Shown: positions 9,682 to 17,788 of the stretch, piece by piece | Layout of the letters: each line of letters starts with the position of its first letter | Position numbering within the stretch: position 1 is the stretch's first letter | Assembly (NCBI GenBank): GCA_017398335.1 | Contig: JAFQGK010000009.1 | Coordinates: 1 to 35,856 of the forward strand | Direction of reading: 5' to 3' | Source of the DNA: Bacteroidales bacterium | GTDB lineage: Bacteria > Bacteroidota > Bacteroidia > Bacteroidales > UBA932 | Length of the DNA stretch: 35,856 bases | Translations under genes and position numbers: made by a program | Notes under the pieces: generated by a model | The model's database searches: none | The model's input: only the letters and a program-made list of their open reading frames with translations | Told to the model about the DNA's origin: nothing

Positions 9682-9756
9682 CGCGGTTTTGCACATTACC
9701 CGTAGGTTTTAGTATAGCCTCGTAGAGACCGCATTAACATATAAAACAAAATAATC

Positions 9757-11265
9757 GTGACTAAAGAAGAAACAAAAAAATTCCAGTATTGGCAGTGGCG
9801 TACCATTCTCGGAACCATGATCGGCTATGCCATCTTCTATTTCGTAAGAAAGAACTTTTCTTTTGCCATTCCTGGTCTTACAGCTGAGTACGGAATCTCA
9901 AAGACTACCTTCGGACTTCTGATGACAATTGTAGGTCTTATCTATGGTCTGTCAAAGTTCTTCAACGGTATGCTTGCTGACCGTCTTAACGGCAGGTGGC
10001 ATATGACAGCCGGTCTGGCAATCTGCTCTGTTGTGAATCTCGTGTTCGGAGCCGGAGCAATCATCGCCGGTATCTTTACAGGTCAGACTTATGGCCCTTC
10101 ATTCATCAACACCCTCGTGATCATCTTCGGAGTTCTTATGGTGTTGAACAACATCTTCCAGGGTTGCGGATTCCCTCCATGCAACCGTCTCATAACCCAC
10201 TGGGTTCCACCTCACGAACTCGCTACCAAGATGTCTATCTGGAATGCATCCCACTCTATCGGAGCATTCATCATTGCAGTCCTCTGCGGTTACATCATGG
10301 GTAACATGGGTACCGACATGACAGGTAACGAGGAAATGCGTGCAAGAATCGTTGAGAATACAGCGAAGATCACCGAGTCTATGGACCCTGCTGCAGCTCA
10401 GGCATATGTGGACAATGCTCTCCAGCATGTAGGCGCATGGCAGTGGGCATTCTGGATTCCTGCTATCATCGGTCTCTTCGGAGTACTTTTCATCATCACT
10501 GTCCTCAGGGATACACCTAAGTCAGTAGGCCTTCCGGAACTCGCCGGTACGAAGACCGAACTTGACGGCAAGGAAGAGACATCTGCCGAGTTCAAGGAAT
10601 TCCTCCGTAAGAAGGTGTTCATGAACCCTATCATCTGGATTCTTGCCATCTCAGACTTCTTTGTATATATAGTACGTTTCGCCATCCTCGACTGGGGCCC
10701 TACATTCCTTCAGGAATCAAGAGGACTTTCATCAGAAATGGCAGGATGGACAGTTGCAATATTCGAAGTCATGGGAGTATGCGGTATGCTTACTGCAGGT
10801 ATTATTTCAGATAAGCTGTTCAAGGGACGTTCACAGAGAACATGTGTATTCTGCATGGCGGGAGTGCTGATCTTCATTTCACTCTTCGTACTGCTTCCAG
10901 AGACAACCAATCCGACCCTCCTTCTTGCTTTCCTTGCAATCTCAGGATTCTTCATCTATGGCCCTCAGGCTCTCATCGGTGTGATTGCATCCAATCAGGC
11001 AACAAAGAAGGCTGCTTCTACAGCAAACGGTGTCGTAGGCTTCGTAAGCTATATTTCAGTTGCAGTTTCAGGTGTAGGTTTCGGTTTCATTTCAGACCAC
11101 TTCGGATGGCAGTGGGTGTTCATTACAATGATCATCATTGCAGTCCTCGGTCTTCTCGCCCTCCTTACTCTTTGGAATGTGAAGAGCGATGGTTACGACC
11201 ATGACGACGAAGCTGAAATCGAGGCTAAGGCTATTGAGGAAGTTGAGGCTGTATCAGCGGAATAA
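9757..11265 (+). CDS. MFS transporter, organophosphate:phosphate antiporter type (GlpT/UhpT/UhpC-like)
   Basis: A 502-residue, roughly 12-helix inner-membrane protein. GYAIFYFVRKNFSFAIPGL at 23-41 is the first-helix signature of the OPA family, with R31 matching the substrate-phosphate arginine of GlpT and UhpT. These proteins exchange glycerol 3-phosphate or hexose phosphates for phosphate; UhpC is a related sensor. The larger than usual loop near residues 190-225 (Asp/Glu/Ala-rich) and an acidic C-terminal tail are unusual details. The start codon is GTG; no in-frame ATG is near. Divergence from a ketose-bisphosphate aldolase fits sugar-phosphate uptake and use. Exact substrate is unknown. 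Confidence 0.88.
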   Translation: MTKEETKKFQYWQWRTILGTMIGYAIFYFVRKNFSFAIPGLTAEYGISKTTFGLLMTIVGLIYGLSKFFNGMLADRLNGRWHMTAGLAICSVVNLVFGAGAIIAGIFTGQTYGPSFINTLVIIFGVLMVLNNIFQGCGFPPCNRLITHWVPPHELATKMSIWNASHSIGAFIIAVLCGYIMGNMGTDMTGNEEMRARIVENTAKITESMDPAAAQAYVDNALQHVGAWQWAFWIPAIIGLFGVLFIITVLRDTPKSVGLPELAGTKTELDGKEETSAEFKEFLRKKVFMNPIIWILAISDFFVYIVRFAILDWGPTFLQESRGLSSEMAGWTVAIFEVMGVCGMLTAGIISDKLFKGRSQRTCVFCMAGVLIFISLFVLLPETTNPTLLLAFLAISGFFIYGPQALIGVIASNQATKKAASTANGVVGFVSYISVAVSGVGFGFISDHFGWQWVFITMIIIAVLGLLALLTLWNVKSDGYDHDDEAEIEAKAIEEVEAVSAE

Positions 11266-11286
11266 CGACTTTCAGCATAATATGAA

Positions 11287-11320
11287 AAGAGGACGACCGG
11301 ATGGCCGTCCTCTTCTTGTT
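11287..11320. terminator. Terminator hairpin between the transporter and serA
   Basis: AAGAGGACG pairs with CGTCCTCTT, extended by CC/GG across one mismatch, around a GGAT loop (11287-11314). A CTTGTTT tract follows on the plus strand and TTTTCAT on the minus strand, so it can serve both converging units. Confidence 0.8.
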
Positions 11321-11339
11321 TATCTTCCGTTCAGCTTTT

Positions 11340-12251
11340 CTATTTGTTCACCTGAAAGCGTGTGCTTCCTAATTCAAAGTACTCTACTATCTGATGTGCA
11401 GCAGCCAGACCGGCGTTGATGTTTGCTTCCGCTGTCTCCGCTCCCATCTTCTTAGGAGTCGCGAACACTCTGTCTCCGAACTTTTCCTTCATTTCCTCGT
11501 ATCTTTCAGGCGCGATGTCGGTTACGTATTTCAGGTCCGGACGCTCCTCAAGAGCCTTTATAAGCCCTTCTTCGTCGATAAGTTCCTTTCGGGCCGTGTT
11601 TACAAGACATGCTCCATACGGCATCTGTGCTATATGGTCATAGTTTACCGATTTTTTAGTCATCGGCGTCGCCGGAATGTTTATTGACACAAAGTCGCAT
11701 GTGCTGTACAATTTGTCTTTGGAGAATGTCGTATTCCATCTCTTGTGCCTTTCTTTCACTTCGTTGGTATATACAAGAACCTCCATACCAAGGCCTACAG
11801 CTTTCTTTGCGATAAGTTCACCGATGTTTCCGAATCCGATAATACCAAGATGCCTGCCTGAAATCTCACATCCTGTCCCGGGCTTGAAGAGATTTCGTGA
11901 CATATATATCATCATCGATATTGCCAGCTCAGCCACAGCATTGGAATTCTGTCCCGGGGTATTCATCACAACTATACCTCTTTCTGTGCATCTGGCAAGG
12001 TCGATATTGTCGTAGCCTGCTCCTGCACGAACTACAATCTTCAGGTTCCTGGCTGCATCAATTACATCTGCGGTAACCTTGTCAGAGCGAACAATCATTG
12101 CATCGACTTCGGCTACAGCCTCAATGAGCTCACTCTTCTGAGTATATTTTTCAAGAGGTATCAGTTCGTGCCCAGCATTCTCGATAATCTCTCTGATACC
12201 GTCTACAGCTTTCGCAGCAAACGGTTTTTCAGTAGCGAGCAGTACCTTCAT
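11340..12251 (-). CDS. serA: D-3-phosphoglycerate dehydrogenase, short form with Lys at the usual catalytic-His site
   Basis: First enzyme of serine synthesis: oxidises 3-phosphoglycerate to 3-phosphohydroxypyruvate with NAD. The 303-residue protein has the hydroxyacid-dehydrogenase fold with RAGAGYDNID at 75-84, the Rossmann GFGNIG at 139-144 and active-site R221 in NTARKELID. It lacks the C-terminal ACT domain through which serine inhibits longer forms. The usual TPHxG motif reads TPKKMG (265-270), so the catalytic His is replaced by Lys. I recall the same change in Bacteroides and Entamoeba 'type III' enzymes. It lies three bases after serC in the same operon. Confidence 0.92.
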   Translation of the reverse strand: MKVLLATEKPFAAKAVDGIREIIENAGHELIPLEKYTQKSELIEAVAEVDAMIVRSDKVTADVIDAARNLKIVVRAGAGYDNIDLARCTERGIVVMNTPGQNSNAVAELAISMMIYMSRNLFKPGTGCEISGRHLGIIGFGNIGELIAKKAVGLGMEVLVYTNEVKERHKRWNTTFSKDKLYSTCDFVSINIPATPMTKKSVNYDHIAQMPYGACLVNTARKELIDEEGLIKALEERPDLKYVTDIAPERYEEMKEKFGDRVFATPKKMGAETAEANINAGLAAAHQIVEYFELGSTRFQVNK

Positions 12252-12254
12252 AAT

Positions 12255-13328
12255 CTACTTCTTTAATGATTCAAACTCTTTCATACAGTCAACCAGTGCC
12301 TGTACGCTTTCCATAGGGCAGGCATTATAGATAGATGCACGGAATCCTCCTACAGATCTGTGACCTTTTATTCCTGTCATGCCTTTTTCCTTGGCAAATG
12401 CCATGAATTCATCCTGAAGGTTTTCATATCCTTCGGCCATTACGAAGCAGACATTCATTATCGAACGGTCCTCGACTGCCGCAGTTCCTTTGAAAAGAGA
12501 GTTTCTGTCGATCTCATCATATAGCAGAGCTGCCTTCTTTTTGTTGATTTCATATATGGCTTCTACTCCACCGATACTCTTGAGCCATTTCAGTGTCTCG
12601 TTCATCACATAGATGGCAAACACTGGAGGGGTGTTGAACATAGAACCACCGTCGATGTGTGTCCTGAGGTCAAGCATGGTAGGAATATATCTGCTTACCT
12701 TTCCGAGGAGGTCCTTGCGTACAATGAAGAAAGCGACACCGGCAGGACCGACGTTCTTCTGTGCACCGCCATAGATCATGGCATATTTGCTGACGTCGAC
12801 AGGACGGCTGAGAATGTCTGACGACATGTCGGCGATAAGCGGAACCGGGCTGTCTATGTCATGGTGGATTTCAGTTCCATAAATTGTGTTGTTTGATGTG
12901 ATATGGAAATAATCCAGGTCGGAAGGAATCTCATATCCCTTTGGTATATAATTGAATACAGTCTCTGCGGATGAGGCTACGGCGTATGCGTTGCCTAGTC
13001 CTTTGGCCTCTTTCAAAGCCTTCTTGGCCCATACTCCTGTTTCCAGATAACCAGCTTTGTTCTCGAGAAAGTTCATCGCAACATAGAGAAATCCCATGCT
13101 GGCTCCGCCTCCGAGAAACACAATTTCATGTGTGTCAGGAATATTAAGAAGTTCTCTCCAGAGTGAACGGCATTCGTTCATTACGGCTTCCCACTCCTTT
13201 GTTCTGTGTGATATTGATATGACCGGAATGCCGGTTCCGTTGAAATCCTTTAAAGCTTCGATAGCGTTGTCGATGGCTACTTGCGGAAGAGCGCAAGGGC
13301 CAGCTGTGAAGTTGTGAACTTTTTTCAT
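12255..13328 (-). CDS. serC: Phosphoserine aminotransferase
   Basis: The second serine-pathway enzyme, a PLP-dependent class V-fold aminotransferase converting 3-phosphohydroxypyruvate and glutamate to phosphoserine and 2-oxoglutarate; it can also act in PLP synthesis. The 357-residue protein begins with the family signature [10 protein letters not shown] (6-15) and has the SISHR segment at 38-42, GGGASMGF at 73-80 and the Schiff-base lysine K191 in YGGAQKN. Length is normal. Gap to serA is three bases. Only 29 bases separate it from pyrI upstream, with no clear promoter between. Confidence 0.97.
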   Translation of the reverse strand: MKKVHNFTAGPCALPQVAIDNAIEALKDFNGTGIPVISISHRTKEWEAVMNECRSLWRELLNIPDTHEIVFLGGGASMGFLYVAMNFLENKAGYLETGVWAKKALKEAKGLGNAYAVASSAETVFNYIPKGYEIPSDLDYFHITSNNTIYGTEIHHDIDSPVPLIADMSSDILSRPVDVSKYAMIYGGAQKNVGPAGVAFFIVRKDLLGKVSRYIPTMLDLRTHIDGGSMFNTPPVFAIYVMNETLKWLKSIGGVEAIYEINKKKAALLYDEIDRNSLFKGTAAVEDRSIMNVCFVMAEGYENLQDEFMAFAKEKGMTGIKGHRSVGGFRASIYNACPMESVQALVDCMKEFESLKK

Positions 13329-13357
13329 GATCAGTCTGATTAAAATCCGTTTCTATA

Positions 13358-13810
13358 CTAGAATACTCCCTTTGTGTCTGATATCTTTTCGCAGTAGTGG
13401 CAAAGGAGAGAAATGTCATTGCCTTTTGCCTTTACTGTAAATCTTGTCTTGATCGGCTGATGGTTGGTGACACATTTGGGATTCATGCATTTGGCGATGC
13501 CGACCACCTCTTCCGGCATGACCACCTTCTTCTTTTCCACAACCTTGAAGTCCTTGATGACGTTGACTGTGGCTTCAGGTGCCAGAAGAGCCAGCTTGTT
13601 CAGTTCGTCGTCCGCAAAGAACTTGTCGGCAATCTTGATTATACCTTTTCTGCCATGCTGCCTGCTGTTGAGGTTTATGCCTATTGTGATCTGGTTCTCT
13701 ATTCCTTCAAGATTCAGGATTCTGAGAGCCTTATATACATTTTCAGCTGGAATGTGGTCTAGTACCGTACCATTCTCCAATGCACTGACTACTAATTCTT
13801 TTCTACTCAT
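13358..13810 (-). CDS. pyrI: Aspartate carbamoyltransferase regulatory subunit
   Basis: Regulatory chain of ATCase, which binds nucleotides allosterically and links catalytic trimers. The 150-residue protein has the N-terminal allosteric domain and a C-terminal zinc domain whose four cysteines are visible: C108, C113, C137 and C140 (CMNPKC and CHYC). This matches the classic dodecameric PyrBI enzyme. It starts ten bases after the pyrB stop, consistent with a coupled pyrBI unit. Confidence 0.97.
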   Translation of the reverse strand: MSRKELVVSALENGTVLDHIPAENVYKALRILNLEGIENQITIGINLNSRQHGRKGIIKIADKFFADDELNKLALLAPEATVNVIKDFKVVEKKKVVMPEEVVGIAKCMNPKCVTNHQPIKTRFTVKAKGNDISLLCHYCEKISDTKGVF

Positions 13811-13820
13811 AATGACTAGT

Positions 13821-14729
13821 TTATCTATAACCTAACAGATATGATATGATGGCCATTCTGACGTAAAGTCCGTTTTCGGCCTGCTTGAAATAGTATGCGT
13901 AAGGAGTGTCGTCGACATCCTGGTCGATTTCCGTCACTCTTGGAAGCGGATGAAGAATTTTCATGTTGTCGCGTACGTTGTTCAGCATCGATGCTTCAAG
14001 ACGATATACATCTTTCACCCTTTCATATTCCATAGGGTCTGTGAACCTTTCCTGCTGAACGCGTGTCATGTAAAGTATGTCGCACTCGTTGAGATAATCA
14101 TCCAATGATGTCGTCTCGATGTATTCGATGCCCTTTGAATCCAGGAATTCCTTGTATTCCTTAGGCATCTTCAGTTCTTCGGGTGCGGTAAAGATGAATT
14201 TAGGATGGAAGTGGGACATCGCCTGCAGGAGGGAGTGTGTGGTTCGTCCGTATTTGAGGTCTCCTACCATATTGATGGTCAGCCCTTCAAGTGTTCCCTG
14301 AGTCTGAAGGATGGAATACAGGTCGAGAAGAGTCTGCGACGGGTGCTGGTTGGCTCCGTCACCGGCATTCACCACAGGAACGCTTGCTTCTTCGGAGGCA
14401 TATCTTGAGCTTCCTTCCAACGGATGACGCATTACGATCATATCCACGTAATTCGACACCATCTTGATCGTATCCTTCAATGTCTCTCCTTTGCTTTGGC
14501 TTGTGTTGGAGGCGTCGGAAAAACCTATTACCTTGGCACCCAGACGGTTGATGGCCGTTTCAAAGCTAAGCCTTGTCCTTGTGGAAGGCTCGAAGAAAAG
14601 GCTCGCGATTACCTTCCCTTCAAGAAAGTTCTGAACCCTGTTCTGTTCAAATTCCTTTGCCGTTTCCAGAACGTGCAGGATTTCCTCCTTTGTGAAATCC
14701 CCGATAGAAATCAAACTTTTCCTGCTCAT
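13821..14729 (-). CDS. pyrB: Aspartate carbamoyltransferase catalytic subunit
   Basis: Condenses carbamoyl phosphate with aspartate, the first committed step of pyrimidine synthesis. The 302-residue protein carries the carbamoyl-phosphate motif [12 protein letters not shown] (46-57), the SQSKGE loop at 78-83, the [20 protein letters not shown] segment near 125-144 and [10 protein letters not shown] near the C-terminus. Length is normal. It is eight bases downstream of yigZ and is followed by pyrI, then serC and serA. No pyrimidine attenuator or leader peptide is visible in the short gap before it, so regulation may act at the upstream promoter or on the enzyme through PyrI. Confidence 0.97.
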   Translation of the reverse strand: MSRKSLISIGDFTKEEILHVLETAKEFEQNRVQNFLEGKVIASLFFEPSTRTRLSFETAINRLGAKVIGFSDASNTSQSKGETLKDTIKMVSNYVDMIVMRHPLEGSSRYASEEASVPVVNAGDGANQHPSQTLLDLYSILQTQGTLEGLTINMVGDLKYGRTTHSLLQAMSHFHPKFIFTAPEELKMPKEYKEFLDSKGIEYIETTSLDDYLNECDILYMTRVQQERFTDPMEYERVKDVYRLEASMLNNVRDNMKILHPLPRVTEIDQDVDDTPYAYYFKQAENGLYVRMAIISYLLGYR

Positions 14730-14737
14730 AATATTTA

Positions 14738-15352
14738 TTATAATTCATCTATGCTGCATCCTTCCACGTCGCCCATCCTTTCAAGAAAGGTGTCGACCTG
14801 TGACAGACGTACGCTTGTGTCAATGCTGCATTCCATATCAAACTTCTGGTTCTTCTGTTCCAGTCCCATATCCTTCATCACCTTCATCACATCGTTCATG
14901 TTCATATAGCCGAATGATATGCGGAACAGCTTGCATGCAATCTTCTCAATGATCTGTGCGTTTGCCAGGGCATCAGCCGTCGAGGTCTTGTAGGCACGTA
15001 TGAGTCCCGGAATGCCGAGTTTTATGCCTCCGAAATATCTTACCACCACAACCAGTATGTCGCTTAGACTGTTCGAATCGATCTGTCCAAGAACAGGTCT
15101 GCCGGAAGAACCCGAAGGCTCGCCGTCGTCGTTTGCGCGGAATTTCTCCCCGAGGTGGCCGAGCCTGTAGGCATACACGTGATGCCTGGCGTCATAATAT
15201 TCCTTCTTGAGAGCCGCAACAATCTCCTTTACTTCCTCTTCAGTCTCAACGGGATATGCATGGGCAATGAACCTACTGCCATTGTCCTTGAAGAGCCCGC
15301 GTGCCTCAGATGCTATGCTCTTGTAGGAATCCTTAATCTCAAAATTGCCCAT
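14738..15352 (-). CDS. yigZ: YigZ/IMPACT family protein
   Basis: A 204-residue protein when read from the ATG at 15352. The N-terminal UPF0029/IMPACT domain has the conserved [37 protein letters not shown] and [12 protein letters not shown] motifs; a smaller C-terminal domain (from about 130) follows. The molecular function is not settled; the eukaryotic homologue IMPACT affects translation control. The frame is open 17 codons further upstream, but a -7 box (15361-15368) overlies that extension. The chosen ATG is only eight bases past that box, so the mRNA would have almost no leader. It leads the pyrBI-serCA cluster. Confidence 0.88.
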   Translation of the reverse strand: MGNFEIKDSYKSIASEARGLFKDNGSRFIAHAYPVETEEEVKEIVAALKKEYYDARHHVYAYRLGHLGEKFRANDDGEPSGSSGRPVLGQIDSNSLSDILVVVVRYFGGIKLGIPGLIRAYKTSTADALANAQIIEKIACKLFRISFGYMNMNDVMKVMKDMGLEQKNQKFDMECSIDTSVRLSQVDTFLERMGDVEGCSIDEL

Positions 15353-15360
15353 ACAAACAT

Positions 15361-15368
15361 CAAATTTA
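15361..15368 (-). promoter_or_regulatory. Candidate -7 box for yigZ-pyrB-pyrI-serC-serA
   Basis: TAAATTTG on the minus strand fits TAnnTTTG. Eight bases separate it from the yigZ ATG, so a start site 5-7 bases downstream would give a leaderless or nearly leaderless transcript. The region upstream is very A/T-rich. Confidence 0.55.
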
Positions 15369-15438
15369 GTATTTTTTACAAAAAAATTAAAAAAAACTTG
15401 CACTTTGTTTTCCTGTGTGTCTTTCTGTCATTTTTTGC

Positions 15439-15468
15439 TTTGGCTGAAAGAAAAATTTGCTACCTTTG
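15439..15468 (+). promoter_or_regulatory. Two-part promoter (-33 TTTG, -7 TACCTTTG)
   Basis: TTTG at 15439-15442, an 18-base spacer and TACCTTTG at 15461-15468 match the Bacteroidota housekeeping promoter well. The next start codon is 48 bases downstream at 15517. Confidence 0.75.
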
Positions 15469-15516
15469 GCTTCGCTTCGCTTCAGAAGCAGCTGATTTTA
15501 CAATTCTAACTGTTCT

Positions 15517-16050
15517 ATGATACTGAGATATAGAGTTTCACTCCCGGGTTTGAAGGGATTTGCAAGAGTGTATGAGGTAAAAGATACGACTACACTATAT
15601 AGTTTTCACAAGCAGATGAGGGCGGATATGGATTTCCCTCAGGACCAGCTGGTGCTTTTCAAGGCATTTGACATGAATGGTGACGTCAGTGCCCGTTACG
15701 GCATATTTGACCTTGGAAGCGGAACGATTGATGGCGTGACTGCAGGTGAATGCCATAAGAAAGGTGAGGACAAATTCATATATTTTTATGACACGACCAA
15801 TGTCAAGAGTGTCATCGTGACCTTTGACGGCGAGGGAGAACTGCGCAGGAATGTTCTGTATCCTCTACTTGTCGAGAGCAAGGGACCGAATCCTGTAGAG
15901 TTCGAGAATGGCTATGTGGCATTCGAAGACCTTCCGGACGATAAGAAGAAAGATCCGGATGACGATGACTACGATGACGATGACAGTGACGCAGACGAGG
16001 AGGATGAAGACGGCGTTGAGGAATTCTACGACGAGGAAGATGACGAATAA
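15517..16050 (+). CDS. pRiA4b ORF-3-like protein with an acidic C-terminal tail
   Basis: A 177-residue protein. Residues 1-135 resemble the plasmid pRiA4b ORF-3 domain (also labelled IS1096 passenger TnpR-like), with LYSFHKQMRADMDFPQDQL near the start and DKFIYFYDTT at 85-94. Despite that label nothing here suggests a mobile element, and no function is known to me. Residues 141-177 form an extreme acidic tail, 26 of 37 being Asp or Glu, encoded by GAY/GAR repeats. The last 11 bases overlap miaA, and the tail codons supply a GAGGAAG ribosome-binding-like sequence for it. I recall this gene beside miaA in other Bacteroidales. Confidence 0.75.
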   Translation: MILRYRVSLPGLKGFARVYEVKDTTTLYSFHKQMRADMDFPQDQLVLFKAFDMNGDVSARYGIFDLGSGTIDGVTAGECHKKGEDKFIYFYDTTNVKSVIVTFDGEGELRRNVLYPLLVESKGPNPVEFENGYVAFEDLPDDKKKDPDDDDYDDDDSDADEEDEDGVEEFYDEEDDE

Positions 16051-16960
16051 AAGACTGATCATAATACTGGGCCCGACCGCTGTAGGAAAGACCGACTACA
16101 GCATCGAGACTGCGCTCAGATATGATTCTCCTATAATATCCTGCGATTCGCGTCAGATATATAAGGAAATGACCATAGGCACGGCTGTGCCTTCCGCTGA
16201 GCAGCTTTCTGCTGTTCAGCATTATTTTATCCATTCACATACCGTTACAGATCTGTATACTGCAGGTCGTTATGAAGTCGAGGCGCTAGGACTCATAAAC
16301 CGCCTGTTTGCCGAGGGACACGATACTCTGGTGATGGCAGGAGGATCCGGTTTCTATGTCGATGCTCTGGTGAACGGACTGGATGACTTTCCGGCAGCGG
16401 ATCTCGCATTGAGGGAAGAGCTTATGGGCAGGCTGAAGAATGAGGGTGTCGAGTCTCTGAGAATGGAACTCAGAGCCCTGGATCCGGAGAGTTATGCCAC
16501 TATAGATATCGCCAATGGCCAGCGTGTCGTAAGGGCTCTGGAAGTCTGTCTAATGACTGGAAGGCCGTTTTCTTCGTTCAAGACAAATTCAAACAGGAAA
16601 AGGGAATTCACGATAGAGAAGATAGGACTTGTCAGGCCCCGGGATGTGCTGTATGACAGGATAAACCGCAGAGTCGTACAGATGGTTGATGACGGCCTTG
16701 TCGACGAGGTGCGTTCATTGACACAATTCCGTAATCTGGCGGCCCTCCAGACAGTCGGATACAAGGAGATATTTGACTGGCTCGATTATGAAGCCGGCCT
16801 TGTCTCTGCAGAAGGATGGGGACCGACCTCACCTGGAGATGGCCCGGTGACATCTTTGGAACGTGCGGTGGAGCTGATTCAACGGAATACCCGCCGTTAT
16901 GCCAAGAGACAATTGTCATATTGGGGCAGGGACAAGGATATCCGTTGGATGGAAATCTAG
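16040..16960 (+). CDS. miaA: tRNA dimethylallyltransferase
   Basis: Transfers a dimethylallyl group to A37 of tRNAs that read codons starting with U. The 306-residue protein starts at an ATG inside the upstream gene's tail; a frame open to 15908 is an artefact of that low-complexity region. The P-loop GPTAVGKT is at 11-18, DSRQIYKEM at 36-44, and the QRVVRALEV and YAKRQLSYW motifs follow in order. Length is normal. The overlap of 11 bases with the gene upstream suggests translational coupling. Its stop codon shares a CTAG with the convergent PHP gene. Confidence 0.95.
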   Translation: MTNKRLIIILGPTAVGKTDYSIETALRYDSPIISCDSRQIYKEMTIGTAVPSAEQLSAVQHYFIHSHTVTDLYTAGRYEVEALGLINRLFAEGHDTLVMAGGSGFYVDALVNGLDDFPAADLALREELMGRLKNEGVESLRMELRALDPESYATIDIANGQRVVRALEVCLMTGRPFSSFKTNSNRKREFTIEKIGLVRPRDVLYDRINRRVVQMVDDGLVDEVRSLTQFRNLAALQTVGYKEIFDWLDYEAGLVSAEGWGPTSPGDGPVTSLERAVELIQRNTRRYAKRQLSYWGRDKDIRWMEI

Positions 16961-17784
16961 AGAGGGAGCTGGACAAGCTTCCTCTTTTCGTAGTGAGCGC
17001 ACCATCGGAAGCCCAGGGACTTTACGATGGCTGCATATTTTGCAAAATCAAGACCTACATGGAAATCATCATGGGAGTCAGAACCGAAACTGATGATCTC
17101 TCCTCCCATCTCACGATATCTGGCAAGCACGTTTGTGTCAAGGTGTGACTGCCTTCCGTTAAAGTTCTGGTAGCTTTTTGTGTTGATTTCCAGAGCTTTG
17201 CCGTTGTGTATGAGATAACGGAACATTTCGTCGAAGATATCGCTGAAATCCTTGTACAGGATATCGGTCTGTTCGTAGTCCCAATAGCGGACGATGTAAT
17301 CGTAGTGACCCATTATGTCGAAATCCTCAAGGTGCTTCATCTCAGTGCAGAGAGTCTCGAGATATCCTCCATAGGCGGTTTTCCAATCCTTGTCTTCGTA
17401 ATATCCTCCGAAGTAGGGATCTGTATCTCCTACATAGTGGATGCTGCCGATGACCTGGTCGAAGCTGTTTGTCTTGATGAGCTGGCGTGCCTCTTCGCGG
17501 CAGTTCGGATGCATGCCGATCTCTATGCCTTTGAGTATCTTTATCTCAGGCAGAAGCTCCTGTACTCTGTCAATCTCCTTCTGCTGGGCCTCGATGTCAA
17601 GAAGATCGGTGGCGTGTATGTTGTGGCTTATTGTGTATTCCGGTGCATATATGTCGTTATGGTCGGTGAAGCACAATCCTCCCAGCCCCATTTTCGCCGC
17701 AGCTCTTGAAGACTTCTCAATCGAGGTCCTCTTCCCATCAAAGGAAAATTCGCAATGATTGTGATTGTCGAAAATATTCTTCAT
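16957..17784 (-). CDS. PHP-domain phosphatase, histidinol-phosphatase (HisJ) type
   Basis: A 275-residue metal-dependent phosphoesterase. The PHP metal ligands are all visible: H8 and H10 in DNHNH, H42 in TDHND, E88 in GIEIG, H116 in GSIHYV, H160 in GHYDY and D236/H238 in GSDSHD. Histidinol-phosphate phosphatase is the usual annotation of this group, but no other his gene is in the window, so the substrate is uncertain. It follows fhs by four bases in the same direction and meets miaA tail to tail with a four-base overlap at the CTAG palindrome. Confidence 0.85.
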   Translation of the reverse strand: MKNIFDNHNHCEFSFDGKRTSIEKSSRAAAKMGLGGLCFTDHNDIYAPEYTISHNIHATDLLDIEAQQKEIDRVQELLPEIKILKGIEIGMHPNCREEARQLIKTNSFDQVIGSIHYVGDTDPYFGGYYEDKDWKTAYGGYLETLCTEMKHLEDFDIMGHYDYIVRYWDYEQTDILYKDFSDIFDEMFRYLIHNGKALEINTKSYQNFNGRQSHLDTNVLARYREMGGEIISFGSDSHDDFHVGLDFAKYAAIVKSLGFRWCAHYEKRKLVQLPL

Positions 17785-17788
17785 CCTT

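Noticed and set aside
15908-16039. Upstream extension of miaA
   Set aside because: It is the out-of-frame reading of the acidic-tail repeats; the P-loop spacing fits the ATG at 16040.
15517-16050. Mobile element, suggested by the 'IS1096 passenger TnpR' family label
   Set aside because: No transposase, terminal repeats or target duplication; the gene sits in an ordinary overlap with miaA.
17206-17709. 167-codon plus-strand frame opposite the PHP gene
   Set aside because: The PHP protein on the other strand has all metal ligands; the plus frame shows no motif.
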